From Bacteroidaceae bacterium (GTDB taxonomy: Bacteria; Bacteroidota; Bacteroidia; Bacteroidales; Bacteroidaceae): a stretch of 64,000 nt of DNA. Where the stretch lies: the NCBI GenBank assembly GCA_017633615.1, contig JAGBPB010000033.1, forward strand, positions 1-64,000. The letters run 5' to 3'. The position numbers and the translations under genes were made by a program. A model generated the notes under the pieces. It worked only from the letters and a program-made list of their open reading frames with translations, was not told where the DNA came from and did no database searches. Position 1 is the first letter of the stretch. The number at the start of each line of letters is the position of its first letter. Shown here piece after piece: positions 46,041-54,491 of the stretch.

Positions 46041-46949
46041 TTATTCTGTCTGTTGCCTTTTTCTGAAAACGTAAACCAGTGAACTGCTCCTGCCGCGTTT
46101 TGTCAGTGAAACAAGCCATGAGTCAAAACCGTGTATCATGCCCCGTAAAATGGGAAGTTTATGTCTCTGATGCTTCTCTGACAATATTGAAATGTAAAAA
46201 CTGTCATACGGAAGCCTCTCGTGGTGCATCAATGTAAAACCGTGCTTGACGGCCAGGTCAGTCAGAGAGGTGGGGTTGAAATGCCACAGATGCCTGGGCA
46301 CATCATAAGCGGCCCAGTACGGACCGTAGTGCATGGCATCGGTGGAACGTAAGTTGGGGCACGCCATAATGAGCACTCCGCCTGGTCTGAGCAGTTCATA
46401 GAACCTGTCCAAAAGTTCATGAGGGTGATAACAATGCTCAAAGACATGCCACAATGTTATTACATCAAAGGTTCCTGATTTGAGCTGGTTCATCTCAGGT
46501 ATGTCAATCATCCGGTGATGGAACATCTGCAGTGAGAAGACTCTCTCCTCATGATATTTCTCCACTGATACAACCTTCCATCCGCGCCTCTCCATTGCGT
46601 ATGAGAAGAAACCTGTCTTTGCTCCGTAATTCAGCAGGGTGCCGCTGGTTCTGTAAGCCTGTGTCTCAACTATCATGGCTTTCTTGTGGAGCATGCGGCT
46701 TCTGATGCGGTAGTAGAGTTTGTTTATTATTCCTGAAGGATTGTCTCCCAGTTCCAGTTTCAGATTCAGTTTTTCATAGCGGTTGATGTCCTTTTCAGCA
46801 GGGGGATCAGATACATAGACCACACCGCATGAAGGACAGCGCATCAGAGTGAAAGACTCTTTGCTTATGGTGAAATCGGTGCAGCTGGCGTAGGGAATCT
46901 GTCCTGATGCACCGCATAATGGACAAGGCTTGAATTCCTGATAGTTCAT
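46041..46949 (-). CDS. class I SAM-dependent methyltransferase with zinc-ribbon-like N-terminus
   Basis: This is a 302-residue protein. The first 45 residues hold two CxxC pairs (CPLC and CPSC) in a rubredoxin-like knuckle. They are followed by a Methyltransf_23 domain with NYGAKTGFFSYAM (SAM-binding) and ITLWHVFEHCYHPHELL. Proteins with this layout often act on sugars or lipids in envelope pathways, but the substrate is unknown. It is the first gene of the long minus-strand array, three bases before ftsX begins, and follows a full promoter at 47047-47016. Confidence 0.87.
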   Translation of the reverse strand: MNYQEFKPCPLCGASGQIPYASCTDFTISKESFTLMRCPSCGVVYVSDPPAEKDINRYEKLNLKLELGDNPSGIINKLYYRIRSRMLHKKAMIVETQAYRTSGTLLNYGAKTGFFSYAMERRGWKVVSVEKYHEERVFSLQMFHHRMIDIPEMNQLKSGTFDVITLWHVFEHCYHPHELLDRFYELLRPGGVLIMACPNLRSTDAMHYGPYWAAYDVPRHLWHFNPTSLTDLAVKHGFTLMHHERLPYDSFYISILSEKHQRHKLPILRGMIHGFDSWLVSLTKRGRSSSLVYVFRKRQQTE

Positions 46950-47015
46950 TCCGGGGAGCCTCGCTCCATGCGCTCACGTATAATGTACGCACGCGTATGT
47001 CGCGCGAAGTGACCG

Positions 47016-47047
47016 CAAAGATAATACCTCGCGATACCCCTTGTCAA
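47016..47047 (-). promoter_or_regulatory. promoter for the methyltransferase-ftsX array
   Basis: TTG (47047-47045), a 21-base spacer and TATCTTTG (47023-47016) on the minus strand. The leader to the ATG at 46949 would be about 60 bases. It is the main promoter I can see for the gene run down to 26861. Confidence 0.65.
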
Positions 47048-47082
47048 GTGTTTTAGGAATTATTTTGGTGATTAAGGATAAT

Positions 47083-47110
47083 TTGAGAATTCTAAACTCT
47101 CAATTCTCAA
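47083..47110. repeat. AT-rich inverted repeat at the miaB 3' end
   Basis: TTGAGAATT (47083-47091) and AATTCTCAA (47102-47110) are perfect complements with a ten-base gap. The repeat covers the miaB stop. It is AT-rich and lacks a T run, so I do not call it a terminator. Confidence 0.55.
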
Positions 47111-48428
47111 TGCCGAATAGGGTGGCGGAGGTGGCGTCTGTTATTCGGACTGTAAGGAAATCTCCAGGATGATGGGCGCCTTTGTCAAACACTACGGTGC
47201 GGTTCTGTTCGGTGCGGCCGTACAGTTGTTGGCGGGAGCGTTTGGAGTAACCCTCAGCCAGTACTTCATACTCCTTTCCGATGCACTCACGGTTGCGTTC
47301 CAGTGAAAGCTGGTTTTGCAACTCTATCATTTCATTAAGGCGGCGTATCTTGATCTCCTCAGGGACATTGTCGGGAAGGTGCTTGCTGGCGTATGTACCC
47401 GGGCGCTCTGAATAACGGAACATGAATGATGCATCAAAACGGCATTCACGCATAAGTGAAAGGCTCTCCTGATGATCCTCCTCAGTCTCAGAGTGATAAC
47501 CGGTAAACATATCGGTTGTAAGGCCGCAATCCGGAATGATGCGCTTGATAGCATCAACCCTCTCAAGATACCACTCGCGGGTATATTTGCGGTTCATCAG
47601 TTTCAGTATGCGGGAACTGCCGCTTTGAACGGGCAGATGTATGTGACGGCATATGTTGGGAACCTCGGCAATCACGAGCAGGGTCTCGTCACTCATATCC
47701 TTGGGGTGTGATGTTGTGAACCTGACTCTCATTTCAGGTACAGTTTCAGCTACCATTCTCAACAACTGGGGGAATCCTACGGTGGAATCATCCTTTTCAA
47801 ACCTGTATGAGTTCACGTTCTGTCCCAGAAGTGTAACCTCTTTGTAACCTTTTTTCTTAAGGTCAAGAACCTCGTTCAGGATGCTCTGCGGGTCACGGCT
47901 GCGCTCCCTTCCGCGGGTGTAGGGCACAATGCAGTAGTGGCAGAAATTGTTGCAGCCTCGCATGATGGATACAAAACCGCTTATATGATTTCCGCAAATA
48001 CGCTCCGGAATAATGTCACGGTAGGTCTCCGTGGTGGAGAGTTCCACATCCATAGCCTTGTGTCCGGCCTCCACCTGAGCCATGAGGTCAGGCAATGAAA
48101 GATAGGCATCCGGGCCGCATACCACATCCACGTGATGGTTTTCCGTAAGGTCCTCCTTGGTACGCTCGGCCATACAGCCCATAACGCCGATGAAAAGGCT
48201 CTTTTTCTTCTTTTTCATGGCATTGAGAGCCTCCAGGCGGTTCCAGATTTTCTGCTCAGCATTTTCTCGTATGGAGCATGTGTTCAGGAATATGGCATCG
48301 GCCTCATCAATGTTTTCAGTAGGTTCATAACCTGCCATGCGCATAATTGATGCAATAACTTCACTGTCGGCCACATTCATCTGGCAGCCGTAAGTCTCAA
48401 TGAACAGTTTCTTTGTAGCCTCTTCCAT
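47100..48428 (-). CDS. miaB: tRNA-2-methylthio-N6-dimethylallyladenosine synthase
   Basis: MiaB is a radical SAM methylthiotransferase that adds a methylthio group to A37 of tRNAs. The N-terminal UPF0004 domain has ETYGCQMNVADSEV. The radical SAM core has CNNFCHYC, the CX3CX2C motif. A C-terminal TRAM domain follows, which makes the protein about 442 residues with the start at 48428. Upstream in-frame starts (ATG 48461, GTG 48473) lie before the -7 box at 48456-48449, so they would not be transcribed from it. Other Bacteroidetes MiaB proteins do carry N-terminal extensions, so 48461 is possible if another promoter exists. Confidence 0.94.
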   Translation of the reverse strand: MEEATKKLFIETYGCQMNVADSEVIASIMRMAGYEPTENIDEADAIFLNTCSIRENAEQKIWNRLEALNAMKKKKKSLFIGVMGCMAERTKEDLTENHHVDVVCGPDAYLSLPDLMAQVEAGHKAMDVELSTTETYRDIIPERICGNHISGFVSIMRGCNNFCHYCIVPYTRGRERSRDPQSILNEVLDLKKKGYKEVTLLGQNVNSYRFEKDDSTVGFPQLLRMVAETVPEMRVRFTTSHPKDMSDETLLVIAEVPNICRHIHLPVQSGSSRILKLMNRKYTREWYLERVDAIKRIIPDCGLTTDMFTGYHSETEEDHQESLSLMRECRFDASFMFRYSERPGTYASKHLPDNVPEEIKIRRLNEMIELQNQLSLERNRECIGKEYEVLAEGYSKRSRQQLYGRTEQNRTVVFDKGAHHPGDFLTVRITDATSATLFGIEN

Positions 48429-48448
48429 ATTACTTTGCTTAGCGGGTG

Positions 48449-48456
48449 CAAATTTA
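48449..48456 (-). promoter_or_regulatory. -7 box for miaB
   Basis: TAAATTTG on the minus strand is a perfect TAnnTTTG match, 20 bases before the ATG at 48428. No -33 TTG lies at the ideal distance. The 150-base gap 48429-48578 holds this and the divergent promoter for the CoA transferase. Confidence 0.5.
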
Positions 48457-48495
48457 CTCATTTTCCGCAACACTCTGAATTACGCGCGCGTGCAC

Positions 48496-48526
48496 TTGTT
48501 TATGTTTGAGGTTATTTTTAATTTTG
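48496..48526 (+). promoter_or_regulatory. promoter for the CoA transferase gene
   Basis: TTG at 48496-48498, a 20-base spacer and TAATTTTG at 48519-48526 make a full-consensus Bacteroidetes promoter. The leader to the ATG at 48579 is about 47 bases. Confidence 0.75.
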
Positions 48527-48578
48527 CACGGTTTTGAAAAACAGGTTTTTGTCAAACAAGTAAACAAAACATATTACA

Positions 48579-50060
48579 ATGGCTTTCAAGAGAATCACAG
48601 CTGCTGAGGCAGCACGTTTTGTCAAGAACGGTGACAATGTAGGCTTGAGCGGATTTACCCCCGCAGGTACTCCTAAAGCAGTCACTCATGAGATTGGTTT
48701 AATGGCCCATGAACTCCATGAGAAGGGTCAGGACTTTCAGATCAGTTTATTTACCGGTGCCTCTACAGGTGATTCCTGTGACGGAATTCTGGCACGTGAG
48801 CATGCTCTTAAGTACCGTGCCCCCTATACCACCAACAAGGATTTCCGTACGGCCGTAAACAATGGTGAGATTGCTTATAACGATATTAACTTGAGCCATA
48901 TGGCACAAGAGATGCGTTATGGTTTTTACGGCAAGCTCAACATAGCCATCATGGAGGCCTTTGATATCAGTGATGACGGTAAGATATGGGTAACCGCCGG
49001 TGTAGGTATAGCTCCCACCGTAGCACGTCTGGCCGATAAGATCATAGTTGAGCTCAATGCAGCCCATTCACGTTGTGCCAAGGGTCTGCATGACATCTAT
49101 GAGCCTGCTGATCCTCCTTATCGTCGTGAGATACCTATTTATCAGCCCAGCGACCATATTGGCAAGGACTATATCCAGGTTGATCCCGCTAAGATAATAG
49201 GTGTTGTTGAGGTCAATATCCCCGATGAGGCTCGCGGTTTCACTGCTCCCGATGAAACCACTCTCCAGATTGGTCATAACGTAGCTCAGTTCCTTATCAG
49301 TGACCTTAAGCGCGGTATCATTCCTTCTTCTTTCCTGCCTCTGCAGAGCGGTGTGGGTAATGTGGCAAATGCTGTACTTGGTGCTCTTGGTGAGGATCCG
49401 TCGGTTCCCGCTTTCCAGATGTACACTGAGGTTATCCAGGATTCAGTTATTGACCTGATGCGTGAAGGCCACTGCAAGTTCGGTTCAAGCTCATCACTTA
49501 GCGTAAGCAACGAGACCCTGCAGAGTGTCTATGATGATATGGATTTCTTCAAGGACAAACTTGTGCTCCGTCCTACTGAGATTTCAAACAATCCCGAGGT
49601 TGCACGCCGTTTGGGTCTGATAGCAATGAACACCGCACTTGAGGCCGATATCTACGGTAACGTCAACTCAACCCACGTAAGCGGCGTCAAGATGATGAAC
49701 GGTGTGGGCGGATCAGCCGATTTTACCCGCAATGCTTTCATCTCAATATTCAGTTGCCCTTCAGTTGCCAAGGGAGGTAAGATAAGCGCCATCGTTCCCA
49801 TGTGCTCACACGTGGATCACAACGAGCACAGCGTAAAGGTTCTCATCACTGAGCAGGGTATAGCTGACCTGCGTGGAAAGTCACCCGCCCAGCGCGCCAA
49901 GTGTATCATTGAGAACTGCGTACATCCTGACTACAAGCAGCTCATGTGGGATTACCTCAAGATTGCTGAAAAGGGTCAGACCAGCCACGCCCTTGACAAG
50001 GCGTTTGCACTCCATAAGGCTCTTGCTGAAAAGGGCGATATGCATCTGGCAGAGTTCTAA
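48579..50060 (+). CDS. acetyl-CoA hydrolase/CoA-transferase family protein
   Basis: This is a 493-residue cytoplasmic enzyme of the class I CoA-transferase (Cat1/SCACT) family. The glutamate in QMYTEVIQDS is the expected CoA-thioester nucleophile, and GVGNVANAVLGAL and GVGGSADFTRNAFIS are the family glycine-rich loops. Relatives move CoA between succinate and acetate or propionate. In Bacteroidales a succinate-acetate or succinate-propionate role in fermentation would fit. The choice between hydrolase and transferase cannot be made here. Codon use is strongly biased to the frequent codons, as expected for an abundant central-metabolism enzyme. It has its own promoter and terminator. Confidence 0.92.
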   Translation: MAFKRITAAEAARFVKNGDNVGLSGFTPAGTPKAVTHEIGLMAHELHEKGQDFQISLFTGASTGDSCDGILAREHALKYRAPYTTNKDFRTAVNNGEIAYNDINLSHMAQEMRYGFYGKLNIAIMEAFDISDDGKIWVTAGVGIAPTVARLADKIIVELNAAHSRCAKGLHDIYEPADPPYRREIPIYQPSDHIGKDYIQVDPAKIIGVVEVNIPDEARGFTAPDETTLQIGHNVAQFLISDLKRGIIPSSFLPLQSGVGNVANAVLGALGEDPSVPAFQMYTEVIQDSVIDLMREGHCKFGSSSSLSVSNETLQSVYDDMDFFKDKLVLRPTEISNNPEVARRLGLIAMNTALEADIYGNVNSTHVSGVKMMNGVGGSADFTRNAFISIFSCPSVAKGGKISAIVPMCSHVDHNEHSVKVLITEQGIADLRGKSPAQRAKCIIENCVHPDYKQLMWDYLKIAEKGQTSHALDKAFALHKALAEKGDMHLAEF

Positions 50061-50066
50061 GCACAC

Positions 50067-50105
50067 AATAGGGACGGTTCTGCGCACCGCGAAACCGTCC
50101 CTATT
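50067..50105 (+). terminator. palindromic terminator or REP-like element after the CoA transferase
   Basis: Perfect 13-base arms, AATAGGGACGGTT (50067-50079) and its complement (50093-50105), enclose a loop that itself has GCG and CGC arms. Only a weak T-rich stretch follows, so an extragenic palindrome role is possible. The arms resemble those of the terminator at 19534-19564. Confidence 0.7.
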
Positions 50106-50145
50106 ATATTCACATGCGCAGAAAAGTTAAAGTGTGTTAAACGTA

Positions 50146-50175
50146 TTGCAGGTAATAAAACTCCCCCTATCTTTG
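50146..50175 (+). promoter_or_regulatory. promoter for the ABC-GntR operon
   Basis: TTG at 50146-50148, a 19-base spacer and TATCTTTG at 50168-50175. The transcription start would fall near 50182, inside the inverted repeat at 50178-50199. Confidence 0.75.
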
Positions 50176-50177
50176 CA

Positions 50178-50199
50178 GTGTCTTAGTGAAGTAATACAC
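50178..50199 (+). promoter_or_regulatory. candidate GntR-family operator
   Basis: GTGTCTTA, six bases, then TAATACAC form an inverted repeat (7 of 8 pairs) immediately after the -7 box. The operon's last gene encodes a YtrA-type GntR regulator, a class that often represses its own ABC-transporter operon from such a site. The assignment is inference. Confidence 0.5.
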
Positions 50200-50236
50200 C
50201 GATAAACAAACGAAACCACTGACAAATTTCAATAAT

Positions 50237-51073
50237 ATGATTAAGATTGAGAAACTAGCATTCAGTTATGGTGACAATACCGTACTGAAGGACATTTCGA
50301 TGAAACTCGAAGAAGGCCGCATTTACGGTCTTCTGGGAGAGAACGGTGTGGGCAAGACCACTCTTCTCACTTTGCTTGCCGGTCTTAAGAAGACTGATGA
50401 CGGAACTATTGAGATTGACGGTTACAATCCGTTTGACCGTAAACCTTCATTCCTTTCTGAAATTTATTATCTGCCTGATGAGGTGCCTGCCGCAAGGACC
50501 AGCGCATTGTCTTTTGCATCAGACCGCGGACAGTTCTGGACAAAGTTTGACCTGAACAAATTCCGTGAGATAATGCAGATCCTTGAAACTGATGAAAAGA
50601 TGCGTATGGACCGTATGTCATACGGACAGCTCAAGAAGACCTACATCAGTTTTGCGCTTGCCTGCAATACCAAGTACCTCTTTATGGATGAGCCTACAAA
50701 CGGTCTGGACATTCCTTCCAAGTCACAGTTCCGTAAAGCTGTCTCCAAGTACACTTCCGATGATTCCACCCTGCTCATCTCAACCCATCAGGTCCGTGAC
50801 CTTGAGGCCTTGATTGACCCCATCATAATCCTGGACCGCAGGGATGTACTGCTAAACGCATCACTCGATGAAATCACGGAAAAGCTCTATTTTGACTACT
50901 CTACCTCCATTGATCCGGATGCTCTCTATTCAGAGCTTATTCCCGGTGGATGCATACAGGTGGTACCCAATACTACAGGTGCAGAGAGCAAGGTCAATAT
51001 TGAGGCTCTGTTCAACACCGTGCACAAGCACAAGGATGTTATTAAGGAGATGTTCAACAATAAAAACGCATGA
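50237..51073 (+). CDS. ABC transporter ATP-binding protein
   Basis: This is a 278-residue ATPase subunit. Walker A is GENGVGKTTLL, the signature loop is a divergent MSYGQLKKTYIS in place of LSGGQ, and Walker B is YLFMDEPTNGLD with the catalytic Glu. The weak signature loop is common in YtrB-like and other small exporters. The next gene encodes a membrane partner and overlaps it by four bases. A drug, peptide or lipid exporter is likely, with an unknown substrate. Confidence 0.9.
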   Translation: MIKIEKLAFSYGDNTVLKDISMKLEEGRIYGLLGENGVGKTTLLTLLAGLKKTDDGTIEIDGYNPFDRKPSFLSEIYYLPDEVPAARTSALSFASDRGQFWTKFDLNKFREIMQILETDEKMRMDRMSYGQLKKTYISFALACNTKYLFMDEPTNGLDIPSKSQFRKAVSKYTSDDSTLLISTHQVRDLEALIDPIIILDRRDVLLNASLDEITEKLYFDYSTSIDPDALYSELIPGGCIQVVPNTTGAESKVNIEALFNTVHKHKDVIKEMFNNKNA

Positions 51074-51960
51074 CTATGGAAAGCGAAGTATTCAACATGA
51101 ACAGATTCTGGCGTTATTTCAAGTCTGACTTCAACGCTTTTATATCCAGATACGGCATAACACTGCTCGTTTTGAGCACAATGGCTGTTACCTCATATGC
51201 TTTCAACGGGCTCATTACATTGCTGACAACCGGACATTGGTTCGGAACAGTAGCTCCCATACGTTTCCTGCTCTTCTTTGTACTGGGCATTGTAGTCGTG
51301 ATGACCGCTCCGGCAAAACTGTACGGACATCTTACTGACCGCAAGGAGGGTTCAGCCTTCATCATGCTGCCGGCATCAAGACTTGAAAAGTATGTGTCAA
51401 TGATACTGATAACAGGTATTGTCATTCCTCTGATTTTTGGTCTGATTTACTTCGGATTGGATATTATGGTTTGCATGCTGGATAAGACATGTGGTCAATC
51501 AATGTTCAGCCTGATATTCTTTACTGATTTTAAATCCTTGTTTGCAAGCACTTTAAGTTCATCAGAAATGCTGGAATGGAGCCCGCTCATGAATGATATC
51601 ACATCAGTATTCACTCCTTTCCTTTACCTGGATGACGTATTTCAGGGTCTGATGGTGTTCCTGCTCGGAGCTCTCATTTTCAAGACATCAAAGACCGGTA
51701 AGACTCTGGGTTGCCTTATCCTTCTGGGTCTGTCACTTGAGATGATCCTGTCACCTATTATCGCAGTGTCATCTATCAATAAGTTCCAGGTTATGATGGG
51801 AACGGATATTAACATGACGCCGGCTTTGTTCAGTGAGACATTCCCGTTGATCTCATGGATGCTCCATCACGTAGTGTTGGTTGACACACTTTGGGACGGA
51901 ATGTTGAACTGCCTGCTTCTGTTCCTGATCTGGCTTAGGGTAAAAAGAATGAAACACTAA
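51070..51960 (+). CDS. ABC transporter membrane subunit
   Basis: This is a 296-residue protein with about six hydrophobic segments and no known signature beyond general similarity to YtrC/ABC-2-type permease subunits. The ATG at 51070 overlaps the ATPase stop (ATGA); a second ATG at 51076 is possible. As the only membrane protein in the operon it should form the pore with the ATPase. Bacteroidetes carry many such short permeases with unknown cargo. Confidence 0.75.
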   Translation: MTMESEVFNMNRFWRYFKSDFNAFISRYGITLLVLSTMAVTSYAFNGLITLLTTGHWFGTVAPIRFLLFFVLGIVVVMTAPAKLYGHLTDRKEGSAFIMLPASRLEKYVSMILITGIVIPLIFGLIYFGLDIMVCMLDKTCGQSMFSLIFFTDFKSLFASTLSSSEMLEWSPLMNDITSVFTPFLYLDDVFQGLMVFLLGALIFKTSKTGKTLGCLILLGLSLEMILSPIIAVSSINKFQVMMGTDINMTPALFSETFPLISWMLHHVVLVDTLWDGMLNCLLLFLIWLRVKRMKH

Positions 51961-51978
51961 TCTTTAGAGAGGACTATT

Positions 51979-52320
51979 ATGGAATTCAATCAGAATAAAC
52001 CGATATATCTCCAGATAGCCGATGGAATCTCTGAAAAGATTCTGAGCGGTGATCTGAAAGAGGGTGACAGAATACTGTCAGTACGTGAGCTTGGAGGAGA
52101 ATTGGGAGTGAATCCCAATACAGCCATGCGCAGTTATGAGAAGCTGACTATGGACGGCATAATCTATAATCAGCGTGGAATTGGCTACTTTGTGGCCGGG
52201 GGAGCCAAAAGCATTGCTTTGGAGAAGATGCGCACCGATTTCCTTGAAAACGAGTTGCCTCAGATTCTCCGCAAGATGCGGCTTCTGGAACTGAAAGCAG
52301 AAGACTACCTTAAACCATAA
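51979..52320 (+). CDS. GntR-family regulator, YtrA subfamily
   Basis: This is a 113-residue DNA-binding protein. A winged helix-turn-helix spans about residues 1-75, with the GntR pattern [31 protein letters not shown]. The short helical C-terminus, without a large ligand domain, defines the YtrA group. It follows the permease after 18 bases. It probably represses its own operon, possibly through the inverted repeat at 50178-50199, and is released under envelope or drug stress. Confidence 0.92.
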   Translation: MEFNQNKPIYLQIADGISEKILSGDLKEGDRILSVRELGGELGVNPNTAMRSYEKLTMDGIIYNQRGIGYFVAGGAKSIALEKMRTDFLENELPQILRKMRLLELKAEDYLKP

Positions 52321-52342
52321 CATTTCCGTCTCTGTAGTTTTG

Positions 52343-52374
52343 AAGCTGGCCGGCACATCCGGTCAGCTTTTTTT
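52343..52374 (+). terminator. intrinsic terminator of the ABC-GntR operon
   Basis: AAGCTGGCCGG (52343-52353) pairs with CCGGTCAGCTT (52359-52369) with one mismatch, and is followed by a run of T residues to 52374. The metG -7 box begins two bases later. Confidence 0.88.
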
Positions 52375-52375
52375 A

Positions 52376-52383
52376 TACCTTTG
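52376..52383 (+). promoter_or_regulatory. -7 box for metG
   Basis: TACCTTTG matches TAnnTTTG and lies 37 bases before the ATG at 52421. The upstream part falls in the terminator hairpin, so the -33 element is poor. Confidence 0.5.
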
Positions 52384-52420
52384 CACCCTGAAAGCAAAAC
52401 ATAGAAACTTAATACACAAT

Positions 52421-54481
52421 ATGAAAGATTACAAGAGGATTCTGGTTACATCGGCCTTGCCCTATGCCAACGGCCCGCTTCATATAGGCCACCTGGCAGG
52501 CGCATACGTTCCCGCCGATATTTATGTCCGTTACCAACGTCTCAAGAAAGTGGACGTGATGTTCATTGGAGGCAGTGACGAGCACGGTGTGCCCATCACC
52601 ATCCGCGCCAAGAAAGAGGGCGTGACCCCCAAGGAGATCATTGACCGCTATCACTATCAGATGAAGGATACCTTCAAGGGTATGGGCATATCATACGACA
52701 TCTACGGTCGTACCAGCTCCCCTGTACACCATAAGCTGGCTGCCGATTTCTTCCGCAAGCTTTACGATACCGGCAAATTCATCCAGAAGACCAGCGAGCA
52801 GTATTACGATGAGGAGGCCAAGATGTTCCTGGCCGACCGCTATATCACCGGTGAGTGCCCCCATTGCCATTATGACCACGCCTACGGTGACCAGTGTGAA
52901 AAGTGCGGCACATCACTTTCACCTACCGAACTTATCAACCCGGTAAGCACCGTGAGCGGCAGCAAGCCCGTCATGAAGGAGACCACACACTGGTACCTGC
53001 CTCTGGAGCAGTATCAGGAGTGGCTTGAGAAGTGGATCCTGCAGGAGCACAAGGAGTGGCGTCCCAATGTTTACGGTCAGTGCAAGAGCTGGCTTGACAT
53101 GGGCTTGCAGCCACGTGCCGTGAGTCGTGACCTTGACTGGGGTATCCCCGTTCCCGTTGAGGGAGCCGAGGGTAAGGTTCTCTATGTATGGTTCGATGCC
53201 CCCATCGGCTATATCAGCAACACCAAGGAGTTTTGCGATGAGCATCCCGAGCGCGGAAGCTGGGAGACCTGGTGGAAGGATCCCGACACACGTCTGGTAC
53301 ATTTCATCGGTAAGGACAACATCGTGTTCCACTGCATCGTGTTCCCCGCTATGCTTAAGGCTGAGGGTACATTCATACTTCCCGATAACGTTCCCAGCAA
53401 CGAGTTCCTGAACCTGGAGGATGACAAGATCTCAACCTCACGCAACTGGGCCGTTTGGGTACACGAGTATCTGGAGGATTTCCCCGGTAAGGCCGATGTA
53501 ATGCGTTACGTTCTTACCGCCAACGCCCCCGAGACCAAGGACAACAACTTTACATGGAAGGATTTCCAGGCACGCAACAACAATGAGCTGGTTGCCATCT
53601 ACGGTAACTTTGTTAACCGCGCCCTGGTTCTGACACAGAAATACTTTGACGGCGTAGTTCCCCAGTGCGGTGAACTGACCGACTATGACCGCGACACCCT
53701 TAAGGAGTTTGCCGATGTAAAGGGACAGCTGGAGTCTCTGCTCGAGAACTTCAAGTTCCGTGAAGCTCAGAAGGAGGCGATGAACCTGGCCCGCATCGGT
53801 AATAAGTATTTGGCAGATACTGAGCCCTGGAAACTTGCCAAGACTGACATGAAGCGCGTTGAGACCATCCTTAACATATCACTCCAGTTGGTTGCCAACC
53901 TGGCCATAGCTTTTGAGCCGTTCCTGCCCTTCTCAAGCGAGAAACTGCGCGGCATGATTGGTCTGGAGGGTGCCCAGTGGGACCGTCTGGGTGCCATTGA
54001 CCTGCTGCCTGCAGGCCACAAGCTGAACAAGCCTGAGCTTCTGTTTGAGAAGATTGAGGATGATGTCATTGAGGCCCAGATCCAGAAACTGCTCAAGCGC
54101 AAGGAGGAGAATGAGAAGGCTGCAGCAGCCGCTCAGCCCGCCAAGCCTATCAAGGAGAACATCCAGTTCCCGGAGTTTGAGAAACTGGATATCCGCGTAG
54201 GTACAGTGCTTGAGTGCATCAAGGTGCCCAAGTCAGACAAGTTGCTCCAGTTCAAGATTGATGACGGTCTGGGCGGACGTACCATCCTGTCAGGCATTGC
54301 AAACTACTACAACCCCGAGGATCTGGTAGGCAAGCAGGTTTGCTTCATTGCCAACCTTGCTCCGCGTAAGATACTTGGCCGCGAGAGCCAGGGTATGATA
54401 CTAAGCGCACTTGACGCAGACGGCACACTGGCCGTAACAACCGTTCAGCGTCCCGTTAAACCGGGCAGCGAGGTTTGCTAA
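52421..54481 (+). CDS. metG: methionyl-tRNA synthetase
   Basis: MetG charges tRNA-Met. The 686-residue protein has the class I motifs: [15 protein letters not shown] (HIGH) and the KMSKS loop in the form KISTSRN. A zinc knuckle is formed by [20 protein letters not shown]-terminal EMAP/Trbp111-type tRNA-binding domain (about 580-686) begins at [13 protein letters not shown]. The start is the ATG at 52421, because the -7 box at 52376-52383 excludes an upstream start. The cytidylyltransferase gene follows after ten bases. Confidence 0.97.
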   Translation: MKDYKRILVTSALPYANGPLHIGHLAGAYVPADIYVRYQRLKKVDVMFIGGSDEHGVPITIRAKKEGVTPKEIIDRYHYQMKDTFKGMGISYDIYGRTSSPVHHKLAADFFRKLYDTGKFIQKTSEQYYDEEAKMFLADRYITGECPHCHYDHAYGDQCEKCGTSLSPTELINPVSTVSGSKPVMKETTHWYLPLEQYQEWLEKWILQEHKEWRPNVYGQCKSWLDMGLQPRAVSRDLDWGIPVPVEGAEGKVLYVWFDAPIGYISNTKEFCDEHPERGSWETWWKDPDTRLVHFIGKDNIVFHCIVFPAMLKAEGTFILPDNVPSNEFLNLEDDKISTSRNWAVWVHEYLEDFPGKADVMRYVLTANAPETKDNNFTWKDFQARNNNELVAIYGNFVNRALVLTQKYFDGVVPQCGELTDYDRDTLKEFADVKGQLESLLENFKFREAQKEAMNLARIGNKYLADTEPWKLAKTDMKRVETILNISLQLVANLAIAFEPFLPFSSEKLRGMIGLEGAQWDRLGAIDLLPAGHKLNKPELLFEKIEDDVIEAQIQKLLKRKEENEKAAAAAQPAKPIKENIQFPEFEKLDIRVGTVLECIKVPKSDKLLQFKIDDGLGGRTILSGIANYYNPEDLVGKQVCFIANLAPRKILGRESQGMILSALDADGTLAVTTVQRPVKPGSEVC

Positions 54482-54491
54482 AGATACTGAT

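Noticed and set aside
47083..47110. miaB intrinsic terminator
   Set aside because: The inverted repeat is AT-rich, covers the stop codon and lacks a T run; it is listed only as a repeat.
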